Part shown: positions 1-12,694 of the stretch, one piece after another | Layout: every line of letters starts with the position of its first letter | Position numbering within the stretch: the stretch's first letter is position 1 | Assembly: GCF_051014685.1 (NCBI RefSeq) | Contig: NC_135058.1 | Coordinates: forward strand, 15,316,811-15,380,810 | Direction: 5' to 3' | Origin: Ptiloglossa arizonensis | Taxonomy: Eukaryota > Arthropoda > Insecta > Hymenoptera > Colletidae | DNA length: 64,000 nucleotides | Made by a program: the position numbers and the translations under genes | The notes under the pieces: model-generated | The model's database searches: none | Seen by the model: the letters and a program-made list of their open reading frames with translations, nothing else | What the model was told of the DNA's origin: nothing

Positions 1-3000
1 GTCGGTGAGTTATTTTGAAAATTATACGTTTAACAAAAGTATACCACCGTTGGCAGTGAGAGCGAGTTCAATGCAACGAATAAAGAAACGACAATTTGCC
101 AAGCTCGACCGAGTATCGGTAATATCTCTTTATTGTAATATTTCGATCCTTGAGTTTTGAGACAGTCTTAAGAAAATGTGCAAAAATGGTAACCTGAGAA
201 GGGAACGGTACCAATTGTAAGTTTAGAAGAAAGAATGAAAACGAAACAATTGATAAAATGGATTTAATTGATTAAATGTACCCAAAAAATATGGGTATTG
301 ATAAAATGTGTCATTGAGATTCATCTCGCAACACGATTACGGTTTCAATTTTCAAACCTTACGTCAAGTTAGTACTTGCTGTAGTCAGCATTAGGATGAC
401 TGTTAGATAAATATTTTGTTTCTTTCTTTCTTTTCTAGAATTTATGCACACGTACGATTTCGATGGTTTCGACCTCGACTGGGAATACCCCGGAGCCGCT
501 GACAGAGGTGGCAGCTTCTCCGACAAAAACAACTTCTTCTACTTCGTTGAAGAGCTGAGACGCGCCTTCGACGAAGAAGAAAAAGGATGGGAGCTCACTA
601 TAGCGGTGCCAATGGCCAAATTTCGCCTCGACGAGGGATACCATGTACCAGAATTGTGCAAGTATGTAAATTCAATCTTTTAGTTTTAATCACCTGTCTT
701 GTGGCTGTATTTTTCGGAATTGTTTTCTTCTTTTACAAGAATCTAAGAAAGGAAGAATGAGAAATATTTTATCCACGGGAACACTTTTAACTTCGATCGT
801 TGCTTCGGGGCTTCGACGTTAAGTACCGTTTACGAGGATTCGAGAAAGGAAGAATAAAAAAAATATTTTCCTCGCAGAAATATGGATGCCGTCCACGTAA
901 TGTCGTACGATCTTCGTGGCAACTGGGCCGGATTTGCGGACGTGCACAGTCCTCTGTACCGTAGACCGCACGACCAATGGGCATACGAGAAATTGAACGT
1001 CGTAAGAATTTTAAGAGACTTGTATATTTAAACGAACACGTGCTTCGGTATCGTTCCTTCGTCACGGGCACGAAACTATTGCTTCCTTCGAGCCTGGAAT
1101 TCGGTTTCTTTTTTAAATCGTTTGATTCGCAAAATAAGTTTAAAAAATAACATTTCAAAAAATAAGTTTTACCACGGCATCAAATATCACGATTCTAGTA
1201 ATATGTAACCTGCACATCGCGCGAGATACTAGTTTCGGTGTATCTTATTATCTTCACTTTCAAAATTGACGATCGATATCTAGCATAAAGAACTAGTTAC
1301 TGCATTAAGAAGTATAAAGTTGACCTTCGAATCTCCTCTACGCATCCACTTACGATAAAACTGTTGTCTGATATATAAAATAGCGAAAACCGTTCCTACT
1401 GGCACAGAATGTAGTCGTGATACTTTCGTTCGGTCCAAGTATCAAAGTACTTCGAAACTTGACACAACATTAAGAGAAACTTAACATTTTAACACTGGCC
1501 TTAGTAGAAGTATTAAACGTAGCAAGAAGCACGGATAAGAATGGCAAGTGACGTTCATTTTTGCAGCACGACGGTCTTCAGCTTTGGGAAGAAAAGGGTT
1601 GCCCTGCCAAGAAACTGATCGTTGGAATTCCGTTGTACGGACGCACGTTCAGTCTCAGCCGTGGTAACACCAATTACGAGCCTGGCACTTACATCAACAA
1701 AGAGGCTGGTGGCGGTGAACCTGGAGAGTACACGCAAGCCAAAGGATTCGTCGCATATTACGAGGTACGAACGATCAAAGATTCTGTTGCTATAACGAGG
1801 CAAGATATGCGAAGAATACGGTAATGCCCGGATAACTGATCAAATTTCATCCCGGGTAACTGTTCAGTGTACAGAGTAGATCGAAGTAATTATAAACTCC
1901 TTACAAATTCCCTAGTAATATATACAGTGGTTGAAATTGCTCTACCTTATTCTCTTTGTCTTTATCGAGATAAAGTTAGAGTAAATAAAAATGTTAGTTG
2001 GAGTAAACAAAAATATTTTACCGTAGATCTGCACCAAATTACAAGCACCTGGCAGCAACTGGACCCAGAAATTCGACAACATTGGCAAGGTTCCGTACAC
2101 TTACAAAGGTTTGTTGATACACTGCGTTATCGTTTATACACTACCTATGTCTTCGAACGATCTTTAACCGATTAATTGACGATTATAGATACGCAATGGA
2201 TCGGTTATGAAAATGTAGAGAGTGTAAAACACAAGATCGACTTCATCAAAGAGAAACGATACGGTGGTGCCATGGTGTGGGCCATCGACATGGACGACTT
2301 CCAAGGTCTTTGCGGTGATAGTAATCCCCTAATGAACACCATTAACGAAGGATTGAAAGGATATGTCGTAATGGACAAAGACTTTCACACCACGCCTACG
2401 GTAATAAATTATAATACGGTAATAAATAACGATTTAAGCAAAATTCTTGCTCGAAGACTAGTTTCTACCTCGGATTACAGTAACTTTTCTCTTTAAGTCT
2501 TCTATAGTAGATTACTTTTACATTTATTCGAACTATTTGTACTAAATTACTTCTGTTCTAACGAACCTCACATTAGACTTAATTGAACGTTGAAAAGATT
2601 TGGTATATATAGAAATATCGCGTTAATTTTATACCCGCGAGAATCAATTTCTATTTCTGACTTGATTTAATTCAATTGACTGTACCTAGTGCACAGAACG
2701 AATTAGAATTTGGTCAGTACGAGCACATAAAAAGTCGTGTATTTATTTCCAAAAACAAAATTTTGCTATCCTTCAATCGCGAATCGTGGTATGTTTCTTC
2801 CCATTCCTATACTAACTTATTCCTGGTTACTTGGTTACAGTTGGATCAAATTCAAATGCTGTGTCTCTTCTTCTATACTTGAAGAGTACTCTTCTACCAG
2901 TCCTTTCCGTTTCTAAATCCACCAATTCTCATCATTTCTCTTTCCTCCTCTTCCTCGATTAATTCCTCAAGCACAATTAACTATAACGTAACTATTTTTA

Positions 3001-3569
3001 CCGTATTTTCAGCCCGAATGGGCGAGACCACCCAGCACAACGTCATCGGATAATATTCGCCCCACGAAGCCACCTCCGACAAAACCAACGAAAAAACCTA
3101 CTCTGAAACCGATAAAACCTACCTTGAGACCGGTGAAACCTACCCAGAAACCGGAGAAACCCACCCAGAGACCGGAAGTGACCAATCCGGTGACCGAAAG
3201 TTCCACCACCGAGGACACGAATAAATGGAGCACTACTCAATCGCCGATCGACGATAACGAAGCGGACAAAATTGTTTGCGAATATACTGACAAATTCATC
3301 CCCTCTAAAAACTGTCATTGTGTAAGCGCCAACGATTGCATCTCTACTTAGAAATATCATACTTCGCGTTGAGAAATCACGTTTCACGATATCGCTTGAA
3401 TTGGACACCTTGTAGTCGAAACGATCATGATTTTTTGTTCCAGTATTACAAATGTGTCCACGGATCGCCAATGAAGTTCACCTGCCCCAATGCTTTGATT
3501 TGGAACACGCTGAATAATGTTTGCGATTGGCCGCATAACGCTGATCGAGAAGAGTGCAGGCCTCAATAA
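1..3569 (+). CDS. Cht10: Chitinase, GH18 family, Cht10-like, C-terminal part (5' truncated by window)
   Basis: This enzyme hydrolyses beta-1,4 linkages of chitin in cuticle or peritrophic matrix outside the cell. Exons are 1-4 (last four bases of an exon, donor gtgagt), 439-661, 878-1001, 1567-1764, 2027-2108, 2189-2400, 3013-3321 and 3444-3569, giving 425 codons plus stop in frame. The GH18 catalytic motif [11 protein letters not shown] lies at 459-491, with the acid/base Glu codon at 483-485. [12 protein letters not shown] and [12 protein letters not shown] are further conserved strands of the TIM barrel. A Lys-Pro-Thr-rich linker follows (3013-3240). A peritrophin-type CBM14 chitin-binding domain ends the protein ([11 protein letters not shown], then VCDWP). 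That domain has an extra Cys (SKNCHCYYKC). The Cht10 assignment rests on the AADRGG extension after the motif, the WARPPST linker start and the terminal CBM14. Another multi-domain or single-domain chitinase is possible because the N-terminus is outside the window. Confidence 0.87.
1319..1413 (+). repeat. Dispersed repeat family A, copy 1 (short, in chitinase intron)
   Basis: This stretch begins GTTGACCTTCGAATCTCCTC and ends near GGCACAGAATGTAG. The same start, and a better preserved end (CACCCTGTATAA), recur at 36825-36984, 44247-44392 and 54526-54686. This copy is the most shortened and lies in the intron between the second and third full exons of the chitinase. Confidence 0.5.
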
Positions 3570-3716
3570 ATTTCCTCGGATTACGACTCGTCTGAGAAAA
3601 GTGGTCTTGACGATCAATTCATGAGATTAACATAAACGCTTCCGTGACGGGCAAACGTTTGTCGCGTTGCCCGTTCGCAACAATACGTTGCAAACTGTAC
3701 GTGTCGATAAAACCTG

Positions 3717-3722
3717 AATAAA
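3717..3722 (+). promoter_or_regulatory. Polyadenylation signal of the chitinase gene
   Basis: A canonical AATAAA lies about 150 bases after the chitinase stop codon, the expected distance for its 3' end. Confidence 0.6.
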
Positions 3723-6700
3723 TGCCATGTTTTTTATAAGATATTAATTGAATTCGAATTGCCTATATAAATATATAGTAGGAATTCTCCCCGACTGGTA
3801 GATACTGTACACACTAATGCAAGTCCCGCACCTCTGCTTGTTGCATTAGCATGTGATTTTGCGACAAGACGAATATAGTAGCATAGACAAACTGTGGAAG
3901 AGATTTTATAGGTCTCTGTGTCGCACAATCTGAAATATCATACTCGTAAAATATCTATGGTTTATCAACAACCTTTACATTCGAGAATGGTGAGTCTAGG
4001 AATATTCAATTAAACCACCGAAGTGGTAAATGTAGACAACTCGTCCCCTACACATCGTTTGTAATTCTATCGAATCTACCAAATACAGAAAACATTCAAA
4101 TAAGTTCCATTCGTTTTCACATACGGAACTCGGAATATTTTAGCAACATAAAACTGAAAATATTTTCAACGATACAACTGTGTCAAGAACAGTTTCCAAA
4201 AAAATTTTTAGCATCCCATTTCCAAAGTAACAAAGTACAGCCATCTGACGGTAGAAGGATCGAACTACTCTAAATCATACGTGAAAGCCTCTGGTGGGAA
4301 AACGCCCAAGTTTATAGCAAAATAGTTCTCGTTTTCAAATGCAGATGGCATAACAATATTTTGTCTACGGAAATTGCAACATTTTTATCATTATTTTTAT
4401 CATTATTTTTATCATTAAGTATAATATGCAATCAATTTGTGCATGACAAGAAGAAACCAATAATAGTATGAAAAGGAAAATGTAGTAGCTGAATTTAAGA
4501 TTGCACAATGTGTATACAAAATAAAGTAGCGTTATCTAGTTGTAGCATAATTTTTCTACAAACTTGGACATTTTGCCACCGATGGCGCCACAGACTTAAA
4601 ACTTGCTTCCTATTATCACCGCTAGATATCATTCACGGCTTATTCCTATTATAAATAAATTGTCGATACAGGTTTATTGAATGCTATTTATTAAAATATT
4701 TACTTACATATTTTGTATATAAATAATGTTTTAAAACATGGAAAGTAACAATTAATTTCATTTTATTCATAAGAATATTGAAAGAGATAAATAAATTTCA
4801 AGAACAAGAGAAACTGTATAACAAAAGGAACATTATTTTTTCTCTGTCAAAATATTTAATAAATTTAAAATTGTATTTTGCGTAAAATATAAAAAGCCAA
4901 AATTATTCATCTTCTAAACAGAGTGAGAAAATTTGCAATTTGTATTTATTTTCACGTGATTATTGAAAATATAATACTCATTGAACACTTCAATTTACAA
5001 TGTTGAACATGATAAGCTAATTACAGGTTTTATTAAATTTTCCCCTAATACACACATATATTAAACTGGTATAGATGCATCTTAAATACTATTCAGTATT
5101 TAAATTATCAAAATAAAAAATGAAATATTACACTTATTACAAAATATCCAATTGGCATTTTAAATAATATTAATACTGTTTTTAATTACATATATATAAA
5201 CTGGTTTTTCTATTTAGACAAATTATTTTAACAGTTTTAAGTAGCACCCTTTTTGTTCTGATAATAAATCATATATTCATTTCATGTGCACTAGCGCTTT
5301 GTTACAAACAAAATTTGAGATGTATAAAATCTATAAAGTTAGAAACTTTTCGACACTTTTGTGATTTCATGTAGTTCTCTGCTAATTTCTGTTCGTTTAC
5401 ATCTCATTTTATCTTACCCACAAATATTAGATGTTATGGAATAGATTGATTTTGAACTGCGTAGCACAAAGTGATACACAAATGTTTACAAAAGTCTTAA
5501 AATAATAGTAAACTTTTTTCATAACAAATTTTATGAAAAGAGTTCTAGTTATAATGTCGTTATAAAGATCAATTGTACCTTATGGCTTAGAAAATAACTA
5601 CCTTATTGTAACCAAATAATTTTTCAAACATTTAGTGCGTTTGGATATCAATTAAGTTTAGCGCGCAATGCATCACTTGGACAAATTTTGCTCTACAATT
5701 TCGTACGATTTTCCAATAATTTAACCGCGCAATTAACATTGTACAAAGGCACGACATTAAAATATTGTTTCAATACGCTTTCAAAAAATTCATTCTGTAC
5801 CATGCGCGAGTACAGTCGCATCTTTGGTATTTTTCTAATTATGTTAATTGTAATGATTCTTTTGTAACAATTAACTATACATGTGAATCTTACATGTCAA
5901 TGATAGAAATGGGTAATTCCATAAATTACATGGAATACATATATTTGATATGTTCTTGGAATGATACTTTAAGATAATGCTTGATAAAGTATTATGCAAT
6001 GAAATCATAACTTATAGTGAATTCTAATAATAATCTGTCTGATCTGCACTTCTTGAAGATGCTTTATAAAACCAAATTGATTGAACTAACAGCAAACAAA
6101 TAATTTTTCCTGAAATTATTCGATATAAAAAAAGTGTATAAAAAACAATACTTATATAGTACAATAATTTCTTTACATGTAAACGGTCGTTACGTGTTTT
6201 ATAATATAGTGTAAATATATATTCTTTTCCATCGTACTGTTGAGAGCAATATCTTGACATTTAAAAGTGCACCAAATTTGCGTAAATTTTGCACTATTTA
6301 ATTATCAAGTTCGTGCTTGAACACCCGAGCTACTACGAAGAGTTTAAAAAAGAGAACTGATTTAACATATGCTCTGAACATTCTTAATACAAAGAAACTT
6401 TTCTTGATACAAACAAATTTTTCTCTTCTTGGGCAGTAAATTGTGCAGTGTATTAGTACCATTATTGTATACTTAATCCATTACCTTCGGGCATAGGAAG
6501 TTTTTTGCTCATCAAAAATTAGTTTGTGACAATATGAAAATATTATTTTTCAGACTTCGAGGACAAATACTTAACAAAATGTCGACCATAAATTTCATGA
6601 TATGTTTCTTCATTAAAATATGACTAATTACCACGAATGGTATTTGTAAATCATCCAATGCCCGCATGTGTTATCACCCTCATAACTGGTTGATAATAAA

Positions 6701-7006
6701 ATTTTGCATATCTAGCACAACACAAACGCATCAGCGCCAACAATGATACAATTACAACTGTTTTAACGTGTGAACCGGGTTAACTACCATACACGTACTT
6801 TGGATACTTCAAAATGTTTTTCATATATAAGAAAAGTGAACACACGATTTATACTGATTATTATTATTTCAGGTTTCAATAGAACAGTTAGCATGTCGAA
6901 TATTCTATTTAAAAAAAAAAAAAATTTCAATCTAGTGATTGTCCGTTGCAAATCTTTCTGATCGACATAGTTTATCAGTCGCAAACTTGTGGTAAACATT
7001 GCGTTG
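3723..7006. other. Intergenic, AT-rich, no gene seen
   Basis: This lies between the 3' ends of the chitinase (+) and king-tubby (-), so the two genes converge. No open frame shows a domain or joins by good splice sites into a gene. The part next to king-tubby probably holds its 3' UTR, but I cannot place the poly(A) site. A small 12-bp tandem array lies at 4381-4416. Confidence 0.5.
4381..4416. repeat. Tandem repeat, 3 x 12 bp
   Basis: The unit ATTTTTATCATT is repeated three times without change. It is a simple minisatellite in intergenic DNA. Confidence 0.85.
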
Positions 7007-9335
7007 CTACTCGCAAGCTAACTTACTATCAAAACTGCTTAAAGCAATGGCAAATGCTTGAAGCGTGCACAGTGGAAATCTGTAGTCCATTGTAAAGACA
7101 TCTTCTGCCACGCGGCCAAATTGCATAACAACATAATCAACTGTAACGTAAAATCATATTAGTCTGGCAATTCTCATGCTTTGACGTTTACTCGATTCAA
7201 TTAAAAATAATAGATTGAAGGCATTCAAGCTGGAAATATAAAATACAAACCATCACTATCATGTACAACTTGAAAATTCTTTACGGAAGCTTGCGTTACT
7301 CGTCCATGGAAATTAAGTACATACGATTGTGTATCGTCATTCCATACGGGCGTCTTATTGTGCAGTTCTATTAAATTATCCATATTTTTCGTTTTCCAAC
7401 GTTCTATAAACATAACAAACGATAAAAATAATATTAATGCAATAAACATACTATTAAAGTAAATAAGTTATAGATACCAAGCAATGTTTCTGACTCGTCT
7501 CTTGGACAAATTTCAACTCTCTTCTGATCTGACGTCATTCCTGGGATAATGACGGTCATTTTGCGCGGCCCTTTAAATCCTAAAACATTTGTGTCGTATA
7601 TCACTGCAGCCAACTCTTGTCTAGGATTAAATCTTTCATCCCGTTTATCGTCCTTCATTAACGAATATCCATTATCGTAAACAGTGAATTGTGTTCCCAA
7701 GAGATTTGATCTTAGTTTTCCAATGTAAGACTCTCCACCTCTCGAAAGATCGGTAGGATCGGTTGAAATTAAATAGTTACTTGTTGTACTCTTTTTTCTC
7801 TTACGACCAGCCAGCAAAAATATCTGTATGGAATTAAACTCTTCTTATAGATTTTTCAAGAATTAAAAACTAAATAATCATATGAAATCAGTGCATACTT
7901 TTTTTCCATAATCACGTTCTAAATGTAGAAAATATGTTGGATACAGACCACGATCCATACCCTTTCTATCGCGCGTTATTCTGCATTTGTAATGCATTTT
8001 TTTGTTTGCTGGTTGTACAACAAAATGTTCGATATTCCCTTCCACATTTCCTTCTAATTCTGGACTCTAAATAAACGATGCACAAATAGTTCTAAATTAT
8101 TAGTCATTAAATATAATTTTGCTAAAGATACAATAATTTTTGCTTACCGAAGAATTATTATCTCTATTGATAAGCATACTAGCACCATCAGATGGTGCCA
8201 CTCTAAGAGGTGAAGGACATGGCAGAGATTCTGAAGGTGAATGTATATCTATAGGCGATGATTCTTCATCTGCACAGTCAGCTGCTTCCATAGTTTGATA
8301 AAAACCTCCTTCTGGGCTAACTTCTATAACAAAAAATGCAGTATCTTTGTAACACTTTTTACAGTCACATTTGCATAAAACAAATATTCAAGTAGATGTC
8401 AAAATATCAACATACCATTTATTCTTGTTTCCAAATCTTTATTCTCTGTAAAACTGCTTAATTCAGGACTTGTCTGTGACATATTAAACTGTAGTGGTCC
8501 ATCATACCCTATAGGAAACAAAATTTTTAACTGTGAAGTATACATTCTGTTGTATCCATTTTTACATAACATATTGAAATTACCTCGAAGTTCTTTATTT
8601 GGATTCATCCACTTTGTGGAATGACTTGTAAGCTGAGTACTAGATATGTTAGATGCTTGTACCATTCCACCTGCACCTGTTTGTCTCTTCTGCTTCATTT
8701 TTTGAGCAATCAATTGCCTCTATAAATAAGTATGAGACTATTATATCAAAGATTATAATATAGCATTAAAGAAATAATGATTAATTAACAGAAAAGGCAG
8801 AGTGAATATATTACATGTGCTACAAATACTGTTGTGTTCCACTCTTGTCTATTTGTTACATTTTATATTAAAAATTTCAAACTTTTCATGTAAAATGTAT
8901 AGAATTCTTCAGTGTTTCAATTAATAATTATTTCTTAAATAATGATTTAATAGTATCAATTCAAAATACAGAAATTCTTGTTATAAGAGAAGCAATTATT
9001 TCATAATTTATGTAAATAAATTTAATGAATATTTAAATGTGACCTACTTCCTATTCCACTTATAATTAATCTCATGTTTCACATGTGTAATGGGGCTTAA
9101 CTAATAAAATGATTTTAACAAAAAAATTAAAAAAATGATCGTTCTCTTTGTAAAATGTACTAAACTTTTAGAACAACGTTGTTTCTCACAACATTTAACT
9201 TTGTATAGAATACATAATTATGACTTAAACGAAAGTCAAACACTCATAGATTATTACACACAAAACTGTTTAAAACTTAATCACATCTTGTACCTGTTGT
9301 TCGAGTTTCTGTTGTCTTAAATCTAGAGATGTCAT
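7007..9335 (-). CDS. ktub: King-tubby, Tubby-like protein (complete, 415 aa)
   Basis: Tubby proteins bind phosphoinositides and deliver membrane receptors to cilia. In insects the protein acts in sensory neurons and photoreceptors. Exons from 5' to 3' are 9294-9335, 8584-8719, 8416-8508, 8148-8323, 7899-8066, 7478-7823, 7251-7403 and 7007-7140, 1248 nt in phase throughout. The start [14 protein letters not shown] joined to [13 protein letters not shown] gives the N-terminal helix common to the family. The Tubby barrel begins near residue 155 ([12 protein letters not shown]). It continues with [39 protein letters not shown] and [12 protein letters not shown], and ends in DSKLACE, the usual terminus of king-tubby. 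The segment between, residues about 55-150, is Ser/Pro-rich and poorly conserved. The gene is divergent from THOC3. It is CpG-poor, like other broadly expressed genes here. Confidence 0.95.
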
Positions 9336-10193
9336 TTTGTCGAGACGTACTAACGGGAACTGTCACATGCGATTGATTTTCACAGAAACACTCAGCTTGT
9401 CAGAAAACCAGTTTGTTTACGCCAAACATATTTTGTCGCCTGTGGCTACCTAGGCAACCGTACGACAGAAAACCCTAATACGTTCTTAAGGTGTAATCGC
9501 ACTAAGCGAAAGTACAGTCGCAACGCCTTCCGACTTACCGCTAGAGGGCTCCATAATTACTCAATTTTCACGTATTCTTCAGTAATTCCAAATCCTATTA
9601 AATATAATATATTTCATAGAATTTATTCTTTTTCTACATTTAGTAAGAGATCGACAAATTAAATCTAATCTCTCGACAAATTGAAATCAATTTTGATTTT
9701 TTACAACAAAAAAATTAAAGTAATAAAGATATGTGACAAATAAAGATCATAGGTAAAGGTTTTTAAGTGATGAACTTAAAAGTTTTTGAAAACTTGTTTC
9801 CTATTGAAAAATTTAGATGCAATTTATATTGCGCGCCGTGAATATTAATTTATGAACATATGTGGATAGTGGCAAAGAATGACGTTATGCGTGTTCAACC
9901 GACCAATAAGTGTCCAGAACGTTATAATTGCCTGGATCTAGCACTTGCGACAAAGAGAATTCAGGTGAATTGGCCCTCTAATGGCGAGTTATGCTGTTCT
10001 TGTAACGTTTCTTATACCATTAATATGAAAAATGATTGTATACATAACCTATACAATTTTTAATGTTACGTGAATTATGTAAATGTTTTCTTTTCTTATC
10101 ACTTATTCATTATCTAGTTTGTAGTTTATAACAATATGAGTACTTAGAAAAATTTAGAAAAAAAAACGTAATAAACGGTGAACAATAACAACA
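9336..10193. promoter_or_regulatory. Divergent intergenic region, presumed promoters of king-tubby and THOC3
   Basis: 858 bases separate the start codons of king-tubby (-) and THOC3 (+), so both promoters and 5' UTRs must lie here. I see no TATA box in a convincing place. A 67-codon open frame at 9860-10063 has no recognisable domain and is more likely chance or 5' UTR. Confidence 0.5.
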
Positions 10194-11439
10194 ATGTCCG
10201 GTACTCGTGTTGAAGATCTAATCACTTACTTTAAATCTCATAATAAAATCAGGGAACAACAAAGTCATTCTGCCAAAGTACACAGTGTAGGATGGAGTTG
10301 CGACGGAAAACTATTGGCGTCAGGCTCATTTGACAAATCTGTTTGTATTTTTTCCCTCGGGCCTGACCGTTTGGTAAATAAACATAACCTTTACTTACTA
10401 GTTTCTCTTCTATTTTTGTCTTTTGTAATATTTTCAATTAGTATTTAATCCTCTTAAATATTCATTCATTAGTTTATTAAAATATTACTAATTACCTTCC
10501 AGTTCATAACAATGACAATTAATAATATCGACTTTAATAGGTGCGCTATTATTTGAGGTTATAATGTTTGATTTTTAAGCATTATTTTGTTATTATTTTA
10601 CGACTTTTATACTGTTGTTATAAATAAATGTTACCATTTTTTAAAATCTGTTACAGAAACAAGAAACTACCTTTAAAGGACATGGTGGCAGTGTGGACCA
10701 ACTATGTTGGCATGCTTTTTATCCTGAACTACTCTCTACTGCTAGTGGAGACAAAACAGTTCGTATATGGGACACAAGAACTCAAAAATGCACCGCAAAT
10801 ATTAGTACAAGAGGAGAAAATATCAATATATCTTGGTCTCCAGATGGTAACACAATAGCAGTTGGAAATAAGGAAGATTTGGTGACTTTTATTGATGCAC
10901 GAGTAATGAAGATTCGGGCAGAAGAGCAGTTTAACTTTGAAGTAAATGAAATTTCATGGAATAAGGACTCTGACACTTTTTATCTTACAAATGGTCAAGG
11001 CTGTGTACATATTCTGAGCTATCCAGATCTTGAATTGTTACATGTAATTAAGGCGCATCCAGGAACATGTATTTGTATAGAATTTGATCCTACTGGAAGA
11101 TATTTTGCTACTGGTTCGGCTGATGCATTAGTTTCATTATGGGATGCAGATGAACTATGTTGTTTAAGGACGTTTTCAAGACTAGAATGGCCAGTAAGGA
11201 CAATATCATTTTCTTATGATGGGCAGCTATTAGCTGCAGCATCTGAAGATCTCGTTATAGATATAGGTGAAGTGGAAACTGGTGAAAAAATCACAGATAT
11301 ACCTGTAGAGGCAGCAACTTTCACAGTTGCGTGGCATCCAAAACAATATTTATTAGCATACGCATGTGATGACAAAGATACTTATGATAGGAAACGAGAC
11401 GCCGGTAGTCTGAAAGTATTTGGATTTGCCAATGATTAA
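10194..11439 (+). CDS. THOC3: THO complex subunit 3, WD40 protein (complete, 320 aa)
   Basis: THOC3 is a subunit of THO/TREX, the nuclear complex that couples transcription to mRNA packaging and export. Two exons, 10194-10373 and 10657-11439, join in phase. The N-terminus has the THOC3-type start (FKSHNKIREQQSHSAKVHSV). WD40 blades follow: LLASGSFDKSVCIFSL, LLSTASGDKTVRIWDTRTQK, YFATGSADALVSLWDADELC and AAASEDLVIDIGEVETGE. The end, DDKDTYDRKRDAGSLKVFG, is also typical of the family. The product is a little shorter than the vertebrate protein, mainly at the N-terminus. The start is the first ATG in a frame continuous with blade 1. Hemingway follows in the same orientation 386 bases downstream. 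Confidence 0.95.
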
Positions 11440-11825
11440 ATACTTATTTTTAGACTTTTCTATTGAAATATATTATTGTGTAAAAAAAACTGTACAGTTT
11501 ATTCATTTCATTTTTCCTAATATATTTCCTAAGTAATTGAAATCAATATTAAAATTATAATCCTGTATAAAAAAAATATTACAAATTGTTAAAAAACAAA
11601 TAAACATGTTTCGATCACTATAGGAAGATTAATAACAGAATATATGTATGTACGTATATTTCATTGTATTGATATTTCGTTGATATGGTTACCAGAAGTA
11701 TACAGTACCTTTCACTTGATTTTCTTAACCTGGAAATATTCTTAAATTAACTCTATGGTTAATAATCTTTTATTTTATATGTACATACTCATTTAAACGG
11801 TTTGCCGACTTTTTATTTAAAAACT
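11440..11825. other. Short intergenic region between THOC3 and the Hemingway-like gene
   Basis: It holds the THOC3 3' UTR with an AATAAA at 11599-11604 and then AT-rich sequence leading to the next ATG at 11826. The downstream promoter must lie within about 200 bases. No other element is visible. Confidence 0.55.
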
Positions 11826-12694
11826 ATGGAATCTAATTACGAATGTCAGTATACACTGACATTAACGGATGAAGTAGTTCGGGGAAAGTTTCCCGAAACG
11901 AAAGATAATTTTAATCATGTACCTAGTATTCATGAAGTGGATGAAGAAGAAACTGATGAAGAATACACCTGTAATCAAGAGACTGCAACACCTATAGATG
12001 TTCAAAATACTAGAGACTTAACGAAAAACACTACAGATAATGATTCGATTTATAGCAACGAATCGTTTTGTTCCGATGAATCCTGTGACGAGTCCGAAGG
12101 AACCAACATTACGTCAAGGACCTCTAATGATTCTCATATTTCATCTAAAGTTACTAATCGTGCATACAAAATAGAGGAAAACGGAGTCGAAGAAGAAAGA
12201 TGTAACAACATATTACACGATAATGAAATTACAAATTTGGTTCATTGCAGTAGTTCAATATCTGAAGACAAGTCTACAGGACTTAAACTGGTAAAAGGCA
12301 AAAAGAAGAACTTGACTTTTACAGATGCAGAACTCAGAAAGATTGAAAGGGAGAATCAGCTTCTTCTGAAAAAGATAATGGCTCAACAAAGACCAAAAGA
12401 GAAAATACTTCGTGAAAATGTACCGCAATTGCGAACAAGCAGTTCTGAGATAAATAGAAAGAAGTTACAGAAGAAAATTGAAAGTGAAAATATAGTATGT
12501 ATCAATACTTAAGTTGGAACAAAACATAATTATACTATTATTAAAATGATAAATATGCTTCATTATAATATTGTTATAAATTATTGTTAACATCATATTT
12601 ATAATTACAGTTACTCCTCCAAAGGTTGCAACACACCAAATCACGTGTTATGAACACGACTGTGAAACCTGGTTGCAGACAGACAATTTTATAA
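11826..12694 (+). CDS. hmw: Hemingway/CFAP97-type protein (250 aa)
   Basis: The CFAP97 family is linked to cilia and flagella, and the fly member hemingway is needed for sperm and sensory cilia. Two exons, 11826-12494 and 12611-12694, join in phase. The first 150 residues are acidic and Ser/Thr/Asn-rich without a domain. The family signature is in the C-terminal third: LTFTDAELRKIERENQLLLK and KIMAQQRP. It continues after a basic stretch with ENI joined across the intron to LLLQRLQHTKSRV. The start is the ATG at 11826, the only ATG that opens this frame. A TTG eight codons upstream is also open but has no reason to be used. Recognition rests on the short conserved block, so the family call is good but orthology to fly hmw is inferred. 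Confidence 0.8.

Noticed and set aside
9860..10063. 67-codon open frame before THOC3
   Set aside because: No recognisable domain, short, and inside the presumed promoter and 5' UTR region.
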